59,823 nt of DNA, from NCBI RefSeq assembly GCF_000317225.1, contig NZ_AJLL01000057.1, positions 1 through 59,823 of the forward strand. The letters are read 5' to 3'. Of this stretch, positions 29,190-38,665 are shown piece after piece. The notes under the pieces were generated by a model. The model did not search any database. It was not told the DNA's origin and saw only the letters and a list, made by a program, of their open reading frames with translations. The first letter of the stretch is position 1, and every line of letters starts with the position of its first letter. This DNA is from Fischerella thermalis PCC 7521. GTDB taxonomy: Bacteria > Cyanobacteriota > Cyanobacteriia > Cyanobacteriales > Nostocaceae. The translations under genes and the position numbers were made by a program.

Positions 29190-29696
29190 ACCTAAATGCT
29201 CCCTTTGATAACTATATGAATGCATTTATTAAATCAATTGACGTAAAAAAGCCAACTAGTGTCGATATTATTAACTATATTATTTTATAGGTAATCTCTG
29301 TACCTTCTGACAAGCAAACAAACCAACTTGATAGAAGTAATACTGACGCTAAGACAATAAACTTAGTGGTTGATCGCATTAATTATATGAGCGATAAATC
29401 GCTCAATTTCAAGGGCTAAAGCCGTAACTACAAACTTTCACAACTGATCAAAACTCATGCGATGAACTACCCTGGGGGTTCAAAACTAAAGTCCTTACTA
29501 CGAACTTATACAGCGATCATAATTAGCGATCGCCAATGATCGATAATTCCTCCCAGAGTACAAGAAAGCAGATTTATCTGTGGGATCAATCGGGGTCAAT
29601 CCAAAATCCAAAATCCAAAATCCAAAATTGTCTAACCTTCGCTAGGCGTGATTCAGAAACGATACCCTGTAGAAAATATTGAAGGAAAAAGAATAA
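29190..29696. other. Intergenic region with CAAAATC heptamers
   Basis: These 507 bp lie between divergent genes. Four tandem CAAAATC units are at about 29599-29630. Two related blocks (AAGGGCTAAAGCC at about 29411-29423, then CTAAAGTCCTTACTACGAAC at 29488-29507) look like a dispersed repeat. Several GCGATC half-HIP1 sites occur. No gene was found; both promoters must be here. Confidence 0.55.
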
Positions 29697-31697
29697 ATGG
29701 CTGGCAAGTTGACACTGATTGTCGAAATGGTAACAGTGTTGGGGGTTGCGGTAAGCGGAGGGTATCTAGTAAGTCGTTTGCGTCAGCCCGTGTTACTTGG
29801 ATATTTGTTGGGAGGTATAGTTGTCGGACCTGCGGGGTTAAAGCTGGTTACCCTTGAGGGGGATATTCAAGTGCTATCCGAAGTTGGGGTAGCCTTATTG
29901 TTGTTTGCTTTGGGTGTTGAATTTTCTCTTAAAGACTTATTGCGGTTAAGGGTTATTGCCCTTGGTGGTGGATCGCTGCAAATCATACTCACGATTCTAC
30001 TGGCAGGAGGACTCGCCTATTTGACAGGCTGGGTTCAGACTGTTCCAAAGGCGATTTTTCTGGGTGCAGTTCTTTCCCTGTCCTCAACAGCAGTCGTACT
30101 CAAAAGTTTGATTGAACGGAATGAAGTCCAAACCGTTCATGGGCAGGTTATGCTGGCGATTCTGATTGTGCAAGACCTGGGCTTAGGACTGATGTTGGCA
30201 GTCCTACCTGCTTTAACCCAGCCGACCAATATTATTGGTATTGCCTTATTTACTGCACTACTCAAGGTACTACTTTTTTTACTTGGGGCAATTCTAACCG
30301 GCAGGTGGGTCATTCCCTTCCTGATCCGATTACTTGCTCAAAGTGGGTCTCAGGAGTTATTTCTACTTGGAATTTTGGTGCTTTGCTTGGGAATTGCCCT
30401 TTTTACCTACGCCATTGGTTTGGGTATTGCTATGGGTGCATTTGTGGCAGGGCTAATGATTTCCAATGTGGAATATGCTGATCATGCCCTCGATCGCGTT
30501 CTACCAATGCGAGATGTGTTTGCGACTCTGTTTTTTGTTTCAATTGGAATATTGATTGATCCTGGTTTCCTGCTGGCAAATGGCTGGGTCTTAATTGGGT
30601 TAATAGCGGTCACTATGCTCGGTAAAGCAGCGATCGTTGCATTGATTGTCAGGGGTTTTGGCTATTCCTTAAAAACGGCACTTACGGTCGGTATCGGTAT
30701 CAACCAAATTGGGGAATTCTCCTTTGTGTTAGCAGGTGTTGCTCAAACTAAAGGACTTTTTTCTTCTAGACTTTATGGACTGACTGTAGGAACAACAGCT
30801 ATCACATTGTTGCTCGCACCTTTTATGCTGAAGGCAACTCCGTATCTGCTTCAGTGGTTAGAACAGCTTTCGGTGCTGAGTCCATTTTTGCAGTTGAACA
30901 GTTCTCCCCGCTTAGTCGGATTTGAGCAAGAACTTGCCAATCATGTGGTAGTGGTGGGGTATGGTCGGGTGGGGCAAACTCTCGTGAGGATGCTATATTT
31001 TCAGGGGCATAAAATTTTAGTGATTGATAATAATGAAGCGGCTCTCCAAACCTTACGGGAGCGAAGAATTCCCTATCTTTTTGGTGATGCTTCCAGTACG
31101 TTGGTGTTGGAAAAAGCCAATCTCACTCAAGCCAAAGCAATGGCGATCGCTCTACCAGATCCGATGGCAACTCGACTGACTTTAAAGCGTGCTTTAAGTC
31201 TAGCACCAGATTTAGATATTACCGTCCGTGCCCACGTGAATGAAGAAATTGATTCGCTTTACCAGTTGGGCGCTCAAGAGGTGGTGCAACCAGAATTTGA
31301 AGCTTCTCTGGAAATGGGCGCACATATGCTTTTGAAGTTGGGCGATTCTACCTATGCAGTGCAGCAGGTTGTGAACCGTTATCGCCGTGGACGGTATCGG
31401 GACATTTTGCCAGAACGATCAGAGTACTGGGGTGCAGCTGATCTGGAGGTGGCGATCGAAGGGCTACAAAATCACTGGTATGTCCTACATTCAGATTCTC
31501 CTTTAGTGGGGCTGACCCTGGCTCAAACCAACGCGCGCCGTTTAACTGGAGCTACTGTGATGGCAGTTGAACGCAACAAACAACTTTACCGCTATCCCAC
31601 TGGTGAATTCACCCTTGCATCAGGCGATCGCCTACTGGTAGTCGGCAACTCCCAAGAGCATGTGGCGTTTACAAAACTCCTGAAAGGGGAAGCATAA
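29697..31697 (+). CDS. CPA2 (KefB-type) cation/proton antiporter
   Basis: Membrane antiporter of 666 aa. Residues 1-385 form about 12 spans of the Na+/H+ exchanger fold (RLRQPVLLGYLLGGIVVGPA, ALGVEFSLKDLLRL, LSSTAVVLKSL). A cytoplasmic TrkA-N/RCK domain follows (VVVGYGRVGQTLVRML, about 416-431), then a TrkA-C domain to the end (GLTLAQTNARRLTGATVM, SGDRLLVVG). The RCK domain suggests gating by NAD(H), nucleotide or glutathione adducts. Whether K+ or Na+ is moved is not decidable. AAGGAAAAAG lies about 7 nt before the start. Confidence 0.9.
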   Translation: MAGKLTLIVEMVTVLGVAVSGGYLVSRLRQPVLLGYLLGGIVVGPAGLKLVTLEGDIQVLSEVGVALLLFALGVEFSLKDLLRLRVIALGGGSLQIILTILLAGGLAYLTGWVQTVPKAIFLGAVLSLSSTAVVLKSLIERNEVQTVHGQVMLAILIVQDLGLGLMLAVLPALTQPTNIIGIALFTALLKVLLFLLGAILTGRWVIPFLIRLLAQSGSQELFLLGILVLCLGIALFTYAIGLGIAMGAFVAGLMISNVEYADHALDRVLPMRDVFATLFFVSIGILIDPGFLLANGWVLIGLIAVTMLGKAAIVALIVRGFGYSLKTALTVGIGINQIGEFSFVLAGVAQTKGLFSSRLYGLTVGTTAITLLLAPFMLKATPYLLQWLEQLSVLSPFLQLNSSPRLVGFEQELANHVVVVGYGRVGQTLVRMLYFQGHKILVIDNNEAALQTLRERRIPYLFGDASSTLVLEKANLTQAKAMAIALPDPMATRLTLKRALSLAPDLDITVRAHVNEEIDSLYQLGAQEVVQPEFEASLEMGAHMLLKLGDSTYAVQQVVNRYRRGRYRDILPERSEYWGAADLEVAIEGLQNHWYVLHSDSPLVGLTLAQTNARRLTGATVMAVERNKQLYRYPTGEFTLASGDRLLVVGNSQEHVAFTKLLKGEA

Positions 31698-31937
31698 TTA
31701 TCTCACACTTGAGGTGAGCGATCGCCTGATTCAGATCGGGGTGTGTGTTCAAAAATTGCGATCGCACAACTCAGTATACTCTCTTAAAATACGCCTCAGT
31801 CTGACTCCAGCATTTCTTCAATCTCACGCCCAGACACCAAGATACATAAGATTCACCCTGCACCTTTGCGCCTCTGCGTGAGATTAAAAGCCAATCAACC
31901 AGATGAAATTTTGTCGCCCTAGAGGACAAACCCCTGC

Positions 31938-32918
31938 CTACCCCAGCCAACGCGCTGCATCTTTAGCGTGGTAGGTTAGAATTAGATCTGCACCAGCCCG
32001 CTTGAAACCAGTTAAAGTTTCCATGACTACGCGCTGTTCGTCAATCCAGCCGTTGAGGGCTGCGGCTTTGACCATAGAATATTCACCGGAGACGTTGTAA
32101 GCAGCAACAGGTAAATTGCTAGCTTGTTTCACACGCCAAATAATATCCATGTAAGCCAAAGCTGGCTTCACCATTAGCATGTCAGCGCCCTCAGCAATAT
32201 CCAATTCTATTTCTTTGATGGCTTCGCGGGAGTTTCCGGGGTCCATTTGATAGGTGCGGCGATCGCCAAACTGGGGTGCTGAATCAGCGGCATCCCGGAA
32301 TGGTCCGTAGTAAGCTGAAGCATACTTGGCAGCATAGGATAAAATTGGTGTGTCTTGGAAACCTGCTTCATCCAAACCAGCGCGAATTGCTTGCACAAAT
32401 CCATCCATCATCCCTGAAGGTGCAATAATATCAGCGCCTGCTTTTGCTTGGGAAACGGCGGTTTTCTTGAGTAGTTCCAGGGTGGGGTCATTTAAAACCC
32501 GTCCTGTCAAGTCACCAACTTGCAAATAGCCGCAGTGACCATGACTGGTATACTCACACAAACAAGTGTCAGCAATGATAATCAAATCTGGAACTGCTTC
32601 CTTCACTGCCGTTGCAGCTTTCTGGACAATACCGCAATCATGCCATGCGCCTGTAGCATCGACATCTTTCTCGGCTGGAATACCAAACAGAATGATGGCG
32701 GGGATTCCTAAGTCGTAAACTTCTTTTGCCTCTTCCACAATTTTATCTATCGAAAGCTGATAGACGCCAGGCATGGATTTAACTTCGTTGGCGATCGCTT
32801 CTCCGGGTACAGCAAATAGAGGGTAAATCAAGTCGCTGGTGGTGAGAACAGTTTCACGTACCATCCGGCGGAGTTGGGGATGAGTACGCAGACGGCGGGG
32901 TCGATGAATGGGAAACAT
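31938..32918 (-). CDS. hemB: Delta-aminolevulinic acid dehydratase
   Basis: HemB (porphobilinogen synthase), 326 aa, condenses two ALA to porphobilinogen for heme, chlorophyll and phycobilins. The two active-site lysines are in [14 protein letters not shown] and [10 protein letters not shown]. The metal site reads [14 protein letters not shown], with three cysteines, so it is of the zinc-binding type rather than the Asp-rich magnesium type of plants. The start is the ATG at 32918. It is not in an obvious operon. Confidence 0.96.
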   Translation of the reverse strand: MFPIHRPRRLRTHPQLRRMVRETVLTTSDLIYPLFAVPGEAIANEVKSMPGVYQLSIDKIVEEAKEVYDLGIPAIILFGIPAEKDVDATGAWHDCGIVQKAATAVKEAVPDLIIIADTCLCEYTSHGHCGYLQVGDLTGRVLNDPTLELLKKTAVSQAKAGADIIAPSGMMDGFVQAIRAGLDEAGFQDTPILSYAAKYASAYYGPFRDAADSAPQFGDRRTYQMDPGNSREAIKEIELDIAEGADMLMVKPALAYMDIIWRVKQASNLPVAAYNVSGEYSMVKAAALNGWIDEQRVVMETLTGFKRAGADLILTYHAKDAARWLG

Positions 32919-33394
32919 AAATTTTTATGAAGAAAAAATACAAATGGACAAAAAACAAAGCGTCACAAACTTAGGGCTAAATCCCGTTTCAGAAGGACAC
33001 ACTACAAACAGCGCTTAACTGTCCTCTGCCCTACTGCCGATGAGGTTGTGGGGCAATTTTGTATTTTACAACTTGCTTGTCATTTATCTTCTCAAAAAGA
33101 CAAGAAAGTATACGAAAGCTTGCATGAATACATGATCGATGAACTTGATGAAAAATTGGTGGTGATATGTGTGTGAGGCGCAACGGTAATTGGTCAGACA
33201 ATTTTGGATTTTAGATTTGGGATTGCTCCCACTTATAGGATTTGCAAGCTTGTAACTTCAAGGAGTTTTTGGTCATCAAAACACAGCCTATAACCCATTC
33301 TCGGTCAGTGATGACCAGGTATTGGCAAGCCACCTGTTTATTTTGGATATTCATTGGTGACTGCGATGCAACCGGATAAAAATCTATTTTTCTG
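32919..33394. other. Intergenic region with a start-less open frame
   Basis: A plus-strand frame from about 32938 to 33176 is stop-free for about 79 codons and reads like protein near its end (VYESLHEYMIDELDEKL) but has no ATG before residue about 65 and no family I recognise. It may be a gene relic or chance. A minus-strand frame at 33211-33444 overlaps the DUF4870 gene and is not supported. Confidence 0.35.
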
Positions 33395-33736
33395 CTAAAA
33401 AATGCGGAAAATGAAGGGATAACGAAAAGGTTTTTCAGTATCACTTAAAACATGAAAAAGTGCCCAAATTGTTAATCCCCAGTGAACTAAAAACCATAGA
33501 CCAGCCAGAGGTATGAGCAAGCCAAAAGTTAGCCAAATCAACATACCAATAATAGCCCCATAAAGCCAGACATTTAAGTGAAAATTAATGGCTTCTTTAG
33601 CATTTTCTTTCACAACAGGATCGTTAGTTGCAAAGAGGATAAAAATTGGTATACCAATTGAGACTAATGTCGAACTCAAAAAGATAGCTGCATGAGAAAT
33701 TGCTGATAAAAGCTTGCGCTTCTCCATGTCGTACAT
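33395..33736 (-). CDS. DUF4870-like membrane protein
   Basis: Membrane protein of 113 aa: KLLSAISHAAIFLSSTLVSI, the conserved loop VVKENAKEAINFHLNVWLYG (about residues 41-60), then two hydrophobic spans and a short basic end (PFRYPFIFRIF). The pattern matches the DUF4870 (Tic20-like) family. Its function is unknown. An AAAGGAA lies 7 nt before the ATG at 33736. Confidence 0.75.
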   Translation of the reverse strand: MYDMEKRKLLSAISHAAIFLSSTLVSIGIPIFILFATNDPVVKENAKEAINFHLNVWLYGAIIGMLIWLTFGLLIPLAGLWFLVHWGLTIWALFHVLSDTEKPFRYPFIFRIF

Positions 33737-33927
33737 TTCTCTGTTCCTTTGACTCTAGTGCAGTGTGAAGCATGAAGCATGAATCTTGATATTTATCTTT
33801 CTGCCTTTTGTCTTCTGCCTTTCTTACATAAAGACCCTATCATGAGCATTGTTGTTCTAAGATGAAAAGACTCGCTAAAGTTGGAAAAAGTTAAGTTAAA
33901 TTTAATAATTTACAAGTAGATACAGTT

Positions 33928-35559
33928 ATGTCAACTGACCTTGAGTTAGAACTTCAGAATGCAGTTGAACTTCGTCGCAATTTTGCGATTATTTCTCACC
34001 CTGATGCTGGTAAAACTACGCTGACAGAAAAACTACTGTTATACGGAGGTGCTATTCACGAAGCTGGTGCAGTCAAAGCACGACGGGCCCAGCGCAAGGC
34101 GACTTCTGACTGGATGGCGATGGAACAACAACGGGGTATTTCGATTACTTCGACTGTGTTGCAATTTACCTATCAGAATTACCACATAAATTTACTGGAT
34201 ACCCCTGGACACCAGGATTTCAGTGAAGATACTTACCGGACTCTGGCAGCAGCAGATAATGCAGTGATGCTGATTGATGCTGCTAAGGGTCTGGAACCCC
34301 AGACACGCAAACTGTTTGAAGTCTGTAAAATGCGGGGTATTCCCATTTTCACTTTTGTGAACAAGCTTGACCGTCCCGGACGGGAACCCCTCGAACTGCT
34401 AGATGAAATTGAGCAAGAACTGGGATTGCAGACCTATGCAGTCAACTGGCCCATTGGTATGGGCGATCGCTTTAAAGGTGTCTTTGATCGCCAAAAACAG
34501 CAAATTCACCTGTTTGAACGCAGCGCCCACGGTAGTAAAGAAGCGGTAGATACAGTGGTTGATTTGGGTAATGCCGAAATTGAAGAACTTTTAGAACAAG
34601 ATCTTTACTATCAGCTAAAAAACGACTTAGAACTGTTAGAAGGCGTAGGACCAGACCTAGATTTAGATTTGGTACACCAAGGCAAAATGACGCCTGTTTT
34701 CTTTGGTAGTGCCATGACTAACTTTGGGGTGGAATTATTCCTCAAGTATTTTCTAGAATACGCCCTCAAACCAGGCCCACATCAGAGTAGTTTGGGTGAA
34801 GTTTACCCCGACTACCCAGAATTTTCTGGGTTTGTGTTCAAACTCCAAGCCAATATGGACCCCAAACATCGCGATCGCGTCGCATTTGTGCGTGTGTGTA
34901 CAGGCAAGTTTGAAAAAGATATGACGGTCAATCACGCCCGCACAGGCAAAGCCGTCCGTTTATCTCGTCCGCAAAAACTCTTTGCCCAGGAGAGAGAGTC
35001 TATCGATATCGCCTATCCAGGTGATGTGATCGGTTTGAATAATCCTGGTGTTTTTGCAATCGGGGATACAATTTACACTGGGCAAAAGTTAGAGTATGAG
35101 GGCATTCCTTATTTCTCTCCAGAGTTGTTTGCCACTCTGCGCAACCCCAACCCATCCAAATTTAAGCAGTTCCAAAAAGGCGTTTCGGAGTTGCGCGAAG
35201 AAGGGGCTGTACAAATTATGTACTCCGTGGATGAAGCCAAACGCGATCCGATTTTAGCTGCGGTAGGTCAGTTGCAATTTGAGGTGGTGCAATTCCGTTT
35301 AATGAATGAATATGGAGTAGAAACCATCCTGGATTTATTACCCTACAGCGTTGCCCGTTGGGTAGAAGGTGGTTGGGAAGCATTAAGCAAGATCGGACGC
35401 TTGTTCAATACAACCACAGTTAAAGACAGTATGGGTCGCCCAGTTTTACTATTTCGTAATGAGTGGAATTGCCAACAATTACAAGAAGATCACCCGGATT
35501 TGAAATTAAGCGCGATCGCCCCGGTGTTTTCTAGTCAACAACCAGTAGTGAATGGGTAA
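33928..35559 (+). CDS. prfC: Peptide chain release factor 3
   Basis: RF3, 543 aa, is the GTPase that recycles RF1/RF2 from the ribosome. G1 is [15 protein letters not shown] (residues 23-37), switch I holds [13 protein letters not shown]3 is [16 protein letters not shown], and G4 is [10 protein letters not shown]. The C-terminal half matches RF3 ([20 protein letters not shown]), which separates it from EF-G. Length is normal. It is probably followed by its own repeat-based terminator. Confidence 0.95.
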   Translation: MSTDLELELQNAVELRRNFAIISHPDAGKTTLTEKLLLYGGAIHEAGAVKARRAQRKATSDWMAMEQQRGISITSTVLQFTYQNYHINLLDTPGHQDFSEDTYRTLAAADNAVMLIDAAKGLEPQTRKLFEVCKMRGIPIFTFVNKLDRPGREPLELLDEIEQELGLQTYAVNWPIGMGDRFKGVFDRQKQQIHLFERSAHGSKEAVDTVVDLGNAEIEELLEQDLYYQLKNDLELLEGVGPDLDLDLVHQGKMTPVFFGSAMTNFGVELFLKYFLEYALKPGPHQSSLGEVYPDYPEFSGFVFKLQANMDPKHRDRVAFVRVCTGKFEKDMTVNHARTGKAVRLSRPQKLFAQERESIDIAYPGDVIGLNNPGVFAIGDTIYTGQKLEYEGIPYFSPELFATLRNPNPSKFKQFQKGVSELREEGAVQIMYSVDEAKRDPILAAVGQLQFEVVQFRLMNEYGVETILDLLPYSVARWVEGGWEALSKIGRLFNTTTVKDSMGRPVLLFRNEWNCQQLQEDHPDLKLSAIAPVFSSQQPVVNG

Positions 35560-35561
35560 CT

Positions 35562-35620
35562 GGTAATGGGTAATAGGTAATAGTTTTTACCAATTACCAA
35601 TTACCTATTACCTGTTACCA
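35562..35620. repeat. Inverted heptamer-repeat hairpin between prfC and the M48-like gene
   Basis: GGTAATG/GGTAATA units (35562-35582) face ACCAATT/ACCTATT units (35589-35620) across a TAGTTTTT loop. This gives a stem of about 20 bp with few mismatches right after the prfC stop codon. Confidence 0.75.
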
Positions 35621-35649
35621 CTAACAATATAGTTATTGGAGTGCAGACT

Positions 35650-37959
35650 ATGCCTTCACATCCTGAACCATCTTTGAAGGCTGGTTTAACCGCCCTGAAG
35701 CAAGGAGATTACCAAACAGCCAAAGCTATACTAGAAGCCATTGCAGGTAGCCAAAGCGATCGCACGGCAGTTATCCAAGCTGAAATCGGCTTGGTTGTAG
35801 TTTATGCGCGTATTGGTGAAGTTGCAGCAGCGATCGCATTATGCGAGACTTTAGTTCAAAACGAACGTCAGCAAGTTAAAGAATGGGCAGAACGTTCTTT
35901 ACAACAAATCAAAAAACGTTATCAAACTGAGGATACCTCTACAACTGATGCCACTGGGTTTGTCCCCTGGGAAAATGCAGCAGCAAAATCCCAGGTGGAG
36001 TCTCAAAAATCGGTGAGTGGGGAAGATGAAGATGAAAATGAACAAACACCTCCTTCCCAGACACCAGTCCGTAGCCTGCGAGTACCTACACCTCGGGGAA
36101 ATCAGACACGCGGTTGGCTGGCTTCAGCATCTTCCACACCTCGTACTCCTGTACCAAAAACCTCATCTTTACCATTTCCTCCACCGCCCAATTCCCCCAC
36201 CGCTGTTAACCAAGAAAAAGTCAAACCACCCACAATTTACTGGCGACAGGCTAAACGCGCGAAAGTGTGGCAACCCTTGTCAAAGCGGGGTTTAAAGCTA
36301 TTATGCTTACTCGAAGTTGGAACGTGTATAGCGCTGTTTTGGGTAATCAAAACGCTGCTGGTGTTGGTAATGAGATTTATCAACGATGCTTTTGTGAAAC
36401 TGCCTTTTTTAGAACCACTCCAGCTTTTATATAGAGATCCTACACCTGTCTTGCTGGTTGTGATTTTTGTCCTGTTTTGTTTATCTCCTTGGTTGTTGGA
36501 TCGATTACTGAGAAAGTTTTACGGTCAACGACAATTAGAAAAAGACCTTTTGCAACGGCATAGTAAAGAGACAGTGAGGGTTTTACAACGCTATTGCAAA
36601 CAACAGGGCTGGCGGACACCAAAACTATTTCTCCTACCAATTACAGCACCAGTTGCTTTCTGCTATGGGAATTTACCTCGCACAGCCAGAATTGTAGTCA
36701 GTCAAGGTTTATTGGAACAACTGACAGATGATGAAATCGCCACAATCTATGCTAGTCAATTGGGACATATTGCTCACTGGAATTGTGCAATTATGTCTTT
36801 GTTACTACTGTTAACAATTCCGATTTACCAGCTATATCAGTTATTGGGACACTGGGGAGATGCAAAAACACAACCTTGGTGGCGTGGGATTTTTGCTGTG
36901 CTAACAAGTCTGGTTTACGGTTTGTGGTGCTTGCTGACGGGAACTGGTTTATGGTTGTCCCAGCTGCGACAATACTTTTGCGATCGCGTAGCGGCGGAAG
37001 TGACTGGTAATCCCAATGGGCTTGTCCGTGCTTTACTCAAAATCGCTATTGGTATTGCTGGTGATGTCCAAAAACAAGAACATACCAGTTGGCAGTTAGA
37101 AAGCTTAAATATAGTTATACCCGTAGGCTATAAACAAAGTCTGTGTTTGGGCAGTATTGCTGGTCACACTACCTTTGAATCTTTTTTAATGTGGGATTGT
37201 CTCAATCCTTACCGTTGGTGGTTTGTAATTAATAATACTCATCCTTTAATTGGCGATCGCGTCAAACGCCTATGTAAAATTGCTCGTCTTTGGCACGTAG
37301 AACCAGAATTATATCTCGAAAGCCAACAGCCTTTAACAATTAAACGTCAGTCTTTTTTATTACAAATTGCCCCTTGGCTGGGGATTCCCTTGGGTATTGC
37401 CTTTGGGGGTCTGATCTGGTTAACTTGGCAAACTCTGTTTGCACTTAAACTTTTAAATTTGAAATGGATTTATGACAACTGGAATTTTATCAAGGGCTGT
37501 ATGCTAATTGGCTTTAGTATCGGCATATTGTTACGCATAAATTCTTTCTTTCCTAACATTAAGCCTGCCACTGTCCAAACAGATGACCAACTGCCTGATC
37601 TGCTAACTAACCCAGCTGTTCTTCCTATTGATAACATCAGTGTACGTCTGGTTGGTAAGTTATTAGGCCGTCAGGGTACTAACAACTGTTTGGCACAAGA
37701 TTTAGTCTTGCAATCTAGCACAGGTTTAGTGAAACTACATCACATTTCTTGGCTGGGACAGCATGTCAATCCTGAGGATTTGATCGGTCGTCAGATTATC
37801 GTCACTGGCTGGTTCCGACGAGGAGCAACACCTTGGATTGACGTTCAAACCCTACAAACTCAAAGCGGAAAAATCGTTAATAGTCCTCACCCTATTTGGT
37901 CTATTGTCTTGGCAGTGGCAGCAGAGGTTTGGGGGGCATATATTCTTTTAAGAGGTTAG
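35650..37959 (+). CDS. TPR-linked M48-like pseudopeptidase, membrane protein
   Basis: Membrane protein of 769 aa. Residues 1-95 resemble TPR repeats (LKQGDYQTAKAILEAIAGSQ, then IGEVAAAIALCETLV). A Pro/Ser-rich linker follows (about 100-190), then membrane spans and an M48/HtpX-like domain (about 290-490). The zinc motif HExxH is replaced by SQLGH (within IYASQLGHIAHWN, about residue 366), and the downstream Glu ligand is Gln in RQYFCDRVAAE. Only the second His remains, so it should not be a zinc protease. More spans and an OB-like soluble domain (about 655-745) end the protein. I chose the ATG at 35650 because GGAG lies 8 nt upstream; a GTG at 35641 overlaps that signal. Confidence 0.72.
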   Translation: MPSHPEPSLKAGLTALKQGDYQTAKAILEAIAGSQSDRTAVIQAEIGLVVVYARIGEVAAAIALCETLVQNERQQVKEWAERSLQQIKKRYQTEDTSTTDATGFVPWENAAAKSQVESQKSVSGEDEDENEQTPPSQTPVRSLRVPTPRGNQTRGWLASASSTPRTPVPKTSSLPFPPPPNSPTAVNQEKVKPPTIYWRQAKRAKVWQPLSKRGLKLLCLLEVGTCIALFWVIKTLLVLVMRFINDAFVKLPFLEPLQLLYRDPTPVLLVVIFVLFCLSPWLLDRLLRKFYGQRQLEKDLLQRHSKETVRVLQRYCKQQGWRTPKLFLLPITAPVAFCYGNLPRTARIVVSQGLLEQLTDDEIATIYASQLGHIAHWNCAIMSLLLLLTIPIYQLYQLLGHWGDAKTQPWWRGIFAVLTSLVYGLWCLLTGTGLWLSQLRQYFCDRVAAEVTGNPNGLVRALLKIAIGIAGDVQKQEHTSWQLESLNIVIPVGYKQSLCLGSIAGHTTFESFLMWDCLNPYRWWFVINNTHPLIGDRVKRLCKIARLWHVEPELYLESQQPLTIKRQSFLLQIAPWLGIPLGIAFGGLIWLTWQTLFALKLLNLKWIYDNWNFIKGCMLIGFSIGILLRINSFFPNIKPATVQTDDQLPDLLTNPAVLPIDNISVRLVGKLLGRQGTNNCLAQDLVLQSSTGLVKLHHISWLGQHVNPEDLIGRQIIVTGWFRRGATPWIDVQTLQTQSGKIVNSPHPIWSIVLAVAAEVWGAYILLRG

Positions 37960-37966
37960 TAGTTGG

Positions 37967-38084
37967 TAGGTAATGGGTAATTGGTAATGGGTAATTGGTA
38001 ATGGGTAATTGGTAATGGGTAATTGGGCTTATTAGCCATCAACCACTAACAACCAACAACCAACAACCAACAACCAACACCCAA
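37967..38084. repeat. Tandem GGTAATGGGTAATT and CAACCAA repeats
   Basis: At least four exact copies of the 14-mer GGTAATGGGTAATT (37969-38036) are followed by TTATTAGCCATCAACCACTA and six CAACCAA-type heptamers. The same TTATTAGCCATCAACCACTA junction occurs at about 12930-12949. Confidence 0.9.
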
Positions 38085-38128
38085 CAACCCAAAAATGTAA
38101 ACAAATGTTGCAAATAACTTCCAATTCT

Positions 38129-38146
38129 GTTACATTTATTAACATA
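38129..38146 (+). promoter_or_regulatory. HLR1-like (RpaB-box) element
   Basis: GTTACATT-TA-TTAACATA: two 8-nt units with exactly 2 nt between them. The HLR1 consensus bound by the high-light regulator RpaB is two (G/T)TTACA(T/A)(T/A) units 2 nt apart; the first unit matches 8 of 8 and the second 7 of 8. It overlaps where the core promoter of the candidate small RNA should be, a placement that would allow repression. Confidence 0.5.
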
Positions 38147-38155
38147 AGCTAGAGT

Positions 38156-38270
38156 AGGCAAGTTTTATTAGCAAGCCTGGTAATGAAACTCGCCTGCAAA
38201 CCCCGATCCATCCCTTTTTCTCCTTCCAACACAGCAGCAAATTAACCAGCCTATGGCTGGTTTTTGTTTC
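38156..38270 (+). ncRNA. Candidate small regulatory RNA (PsrR1-like)
   Basis: No protein is encoded, but RNA structure is strong. A 5' stem-loop pairs 38156-38170 with 38181-38195 (AGGC/GCCT, AGTTT/AAACT, ATTA/TAAT with two single mismatches). A C/U-rich single strand follows (CCCTTTTTCTCCTTCCAACA at 38203-38222), which looks like an anti-Shine-Dalgarno seed. A Rho-independent terminator closes it. An RpaB-type element lies just upstream. This architecture and size (about 115 nt; the 5' end is estimated) fit PsrR1, the photosynthesis sRNA whose known targets include psaL and psaJ. Identity is inference and no homologue could be compared. It could alternatively be the leader of the downstream RRM gene ending at an attenuator. 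Confidence 0.55.
38244..38270 (+). terminator. Terminator of the candidate sRNA
   Basis: AACCAGCC (38244-38251) pairs with GGCTGGTT (38255-38262) around a TAT loop, followed by TTTGTTT. Confidence 0.85.
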
Positions 38271-38665
38271 CAAAAAGTCAAACTTCAAAAAAATATGTAT
38301 TTTATGCTACGATGCTCTCATGCAATAGTCGGAAATGTCCGTCCTAAGCTAGCTACGTAGAAAATACCGTGATAATGTAAGAAATGGTGTTTAATTCTTT
38401 GGAACAAGGGCGTTGAAGTCATTTCCTGTCGTAAGCAGTAAGTTGTAAGATTCATAAATTCTTAGAATAAAGGTATTGTTAGCGCAGTGTACGCTTTTGT
38501 ATTCAACAGGCTTAATCTTGGGAAAAAACAGTATTGTAATAGGTTAATAGTTTGGAGTAAGAAAGTAGGTTTGTGGCATTGTTATTCAATAGCATCTATC
38601 AAAAGCCGAAACCAAATTACTGTTTTTTGCCTAGTAGTTTTTCAATTAACTCTGGAGGTTAGTTC
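38271..38665. other. Long upstream region of the RRM gene
   Basis: These 395 bp have no credible gene. They must hold the rbp promoter and probably a long 5' leader. GGAGG lies 7 nt before the RRM start codon. Confidence 0.5.

Noticed and set aside
33211-33444. 77-codon minus-strand open frame next to the DUF4870 gene
   Set aside because: It overlaps the end of the DUF4870 gene by 50 bp in another frame and has no recognisable domain.
37967-38084. Regularly spaced repeats resembling a CRISPR array
   Set aside because: Units are 7-14 bp and directly abutting, with no spacers of 25-45 bp and no cas genes. They are short tandem heptamer repeats.
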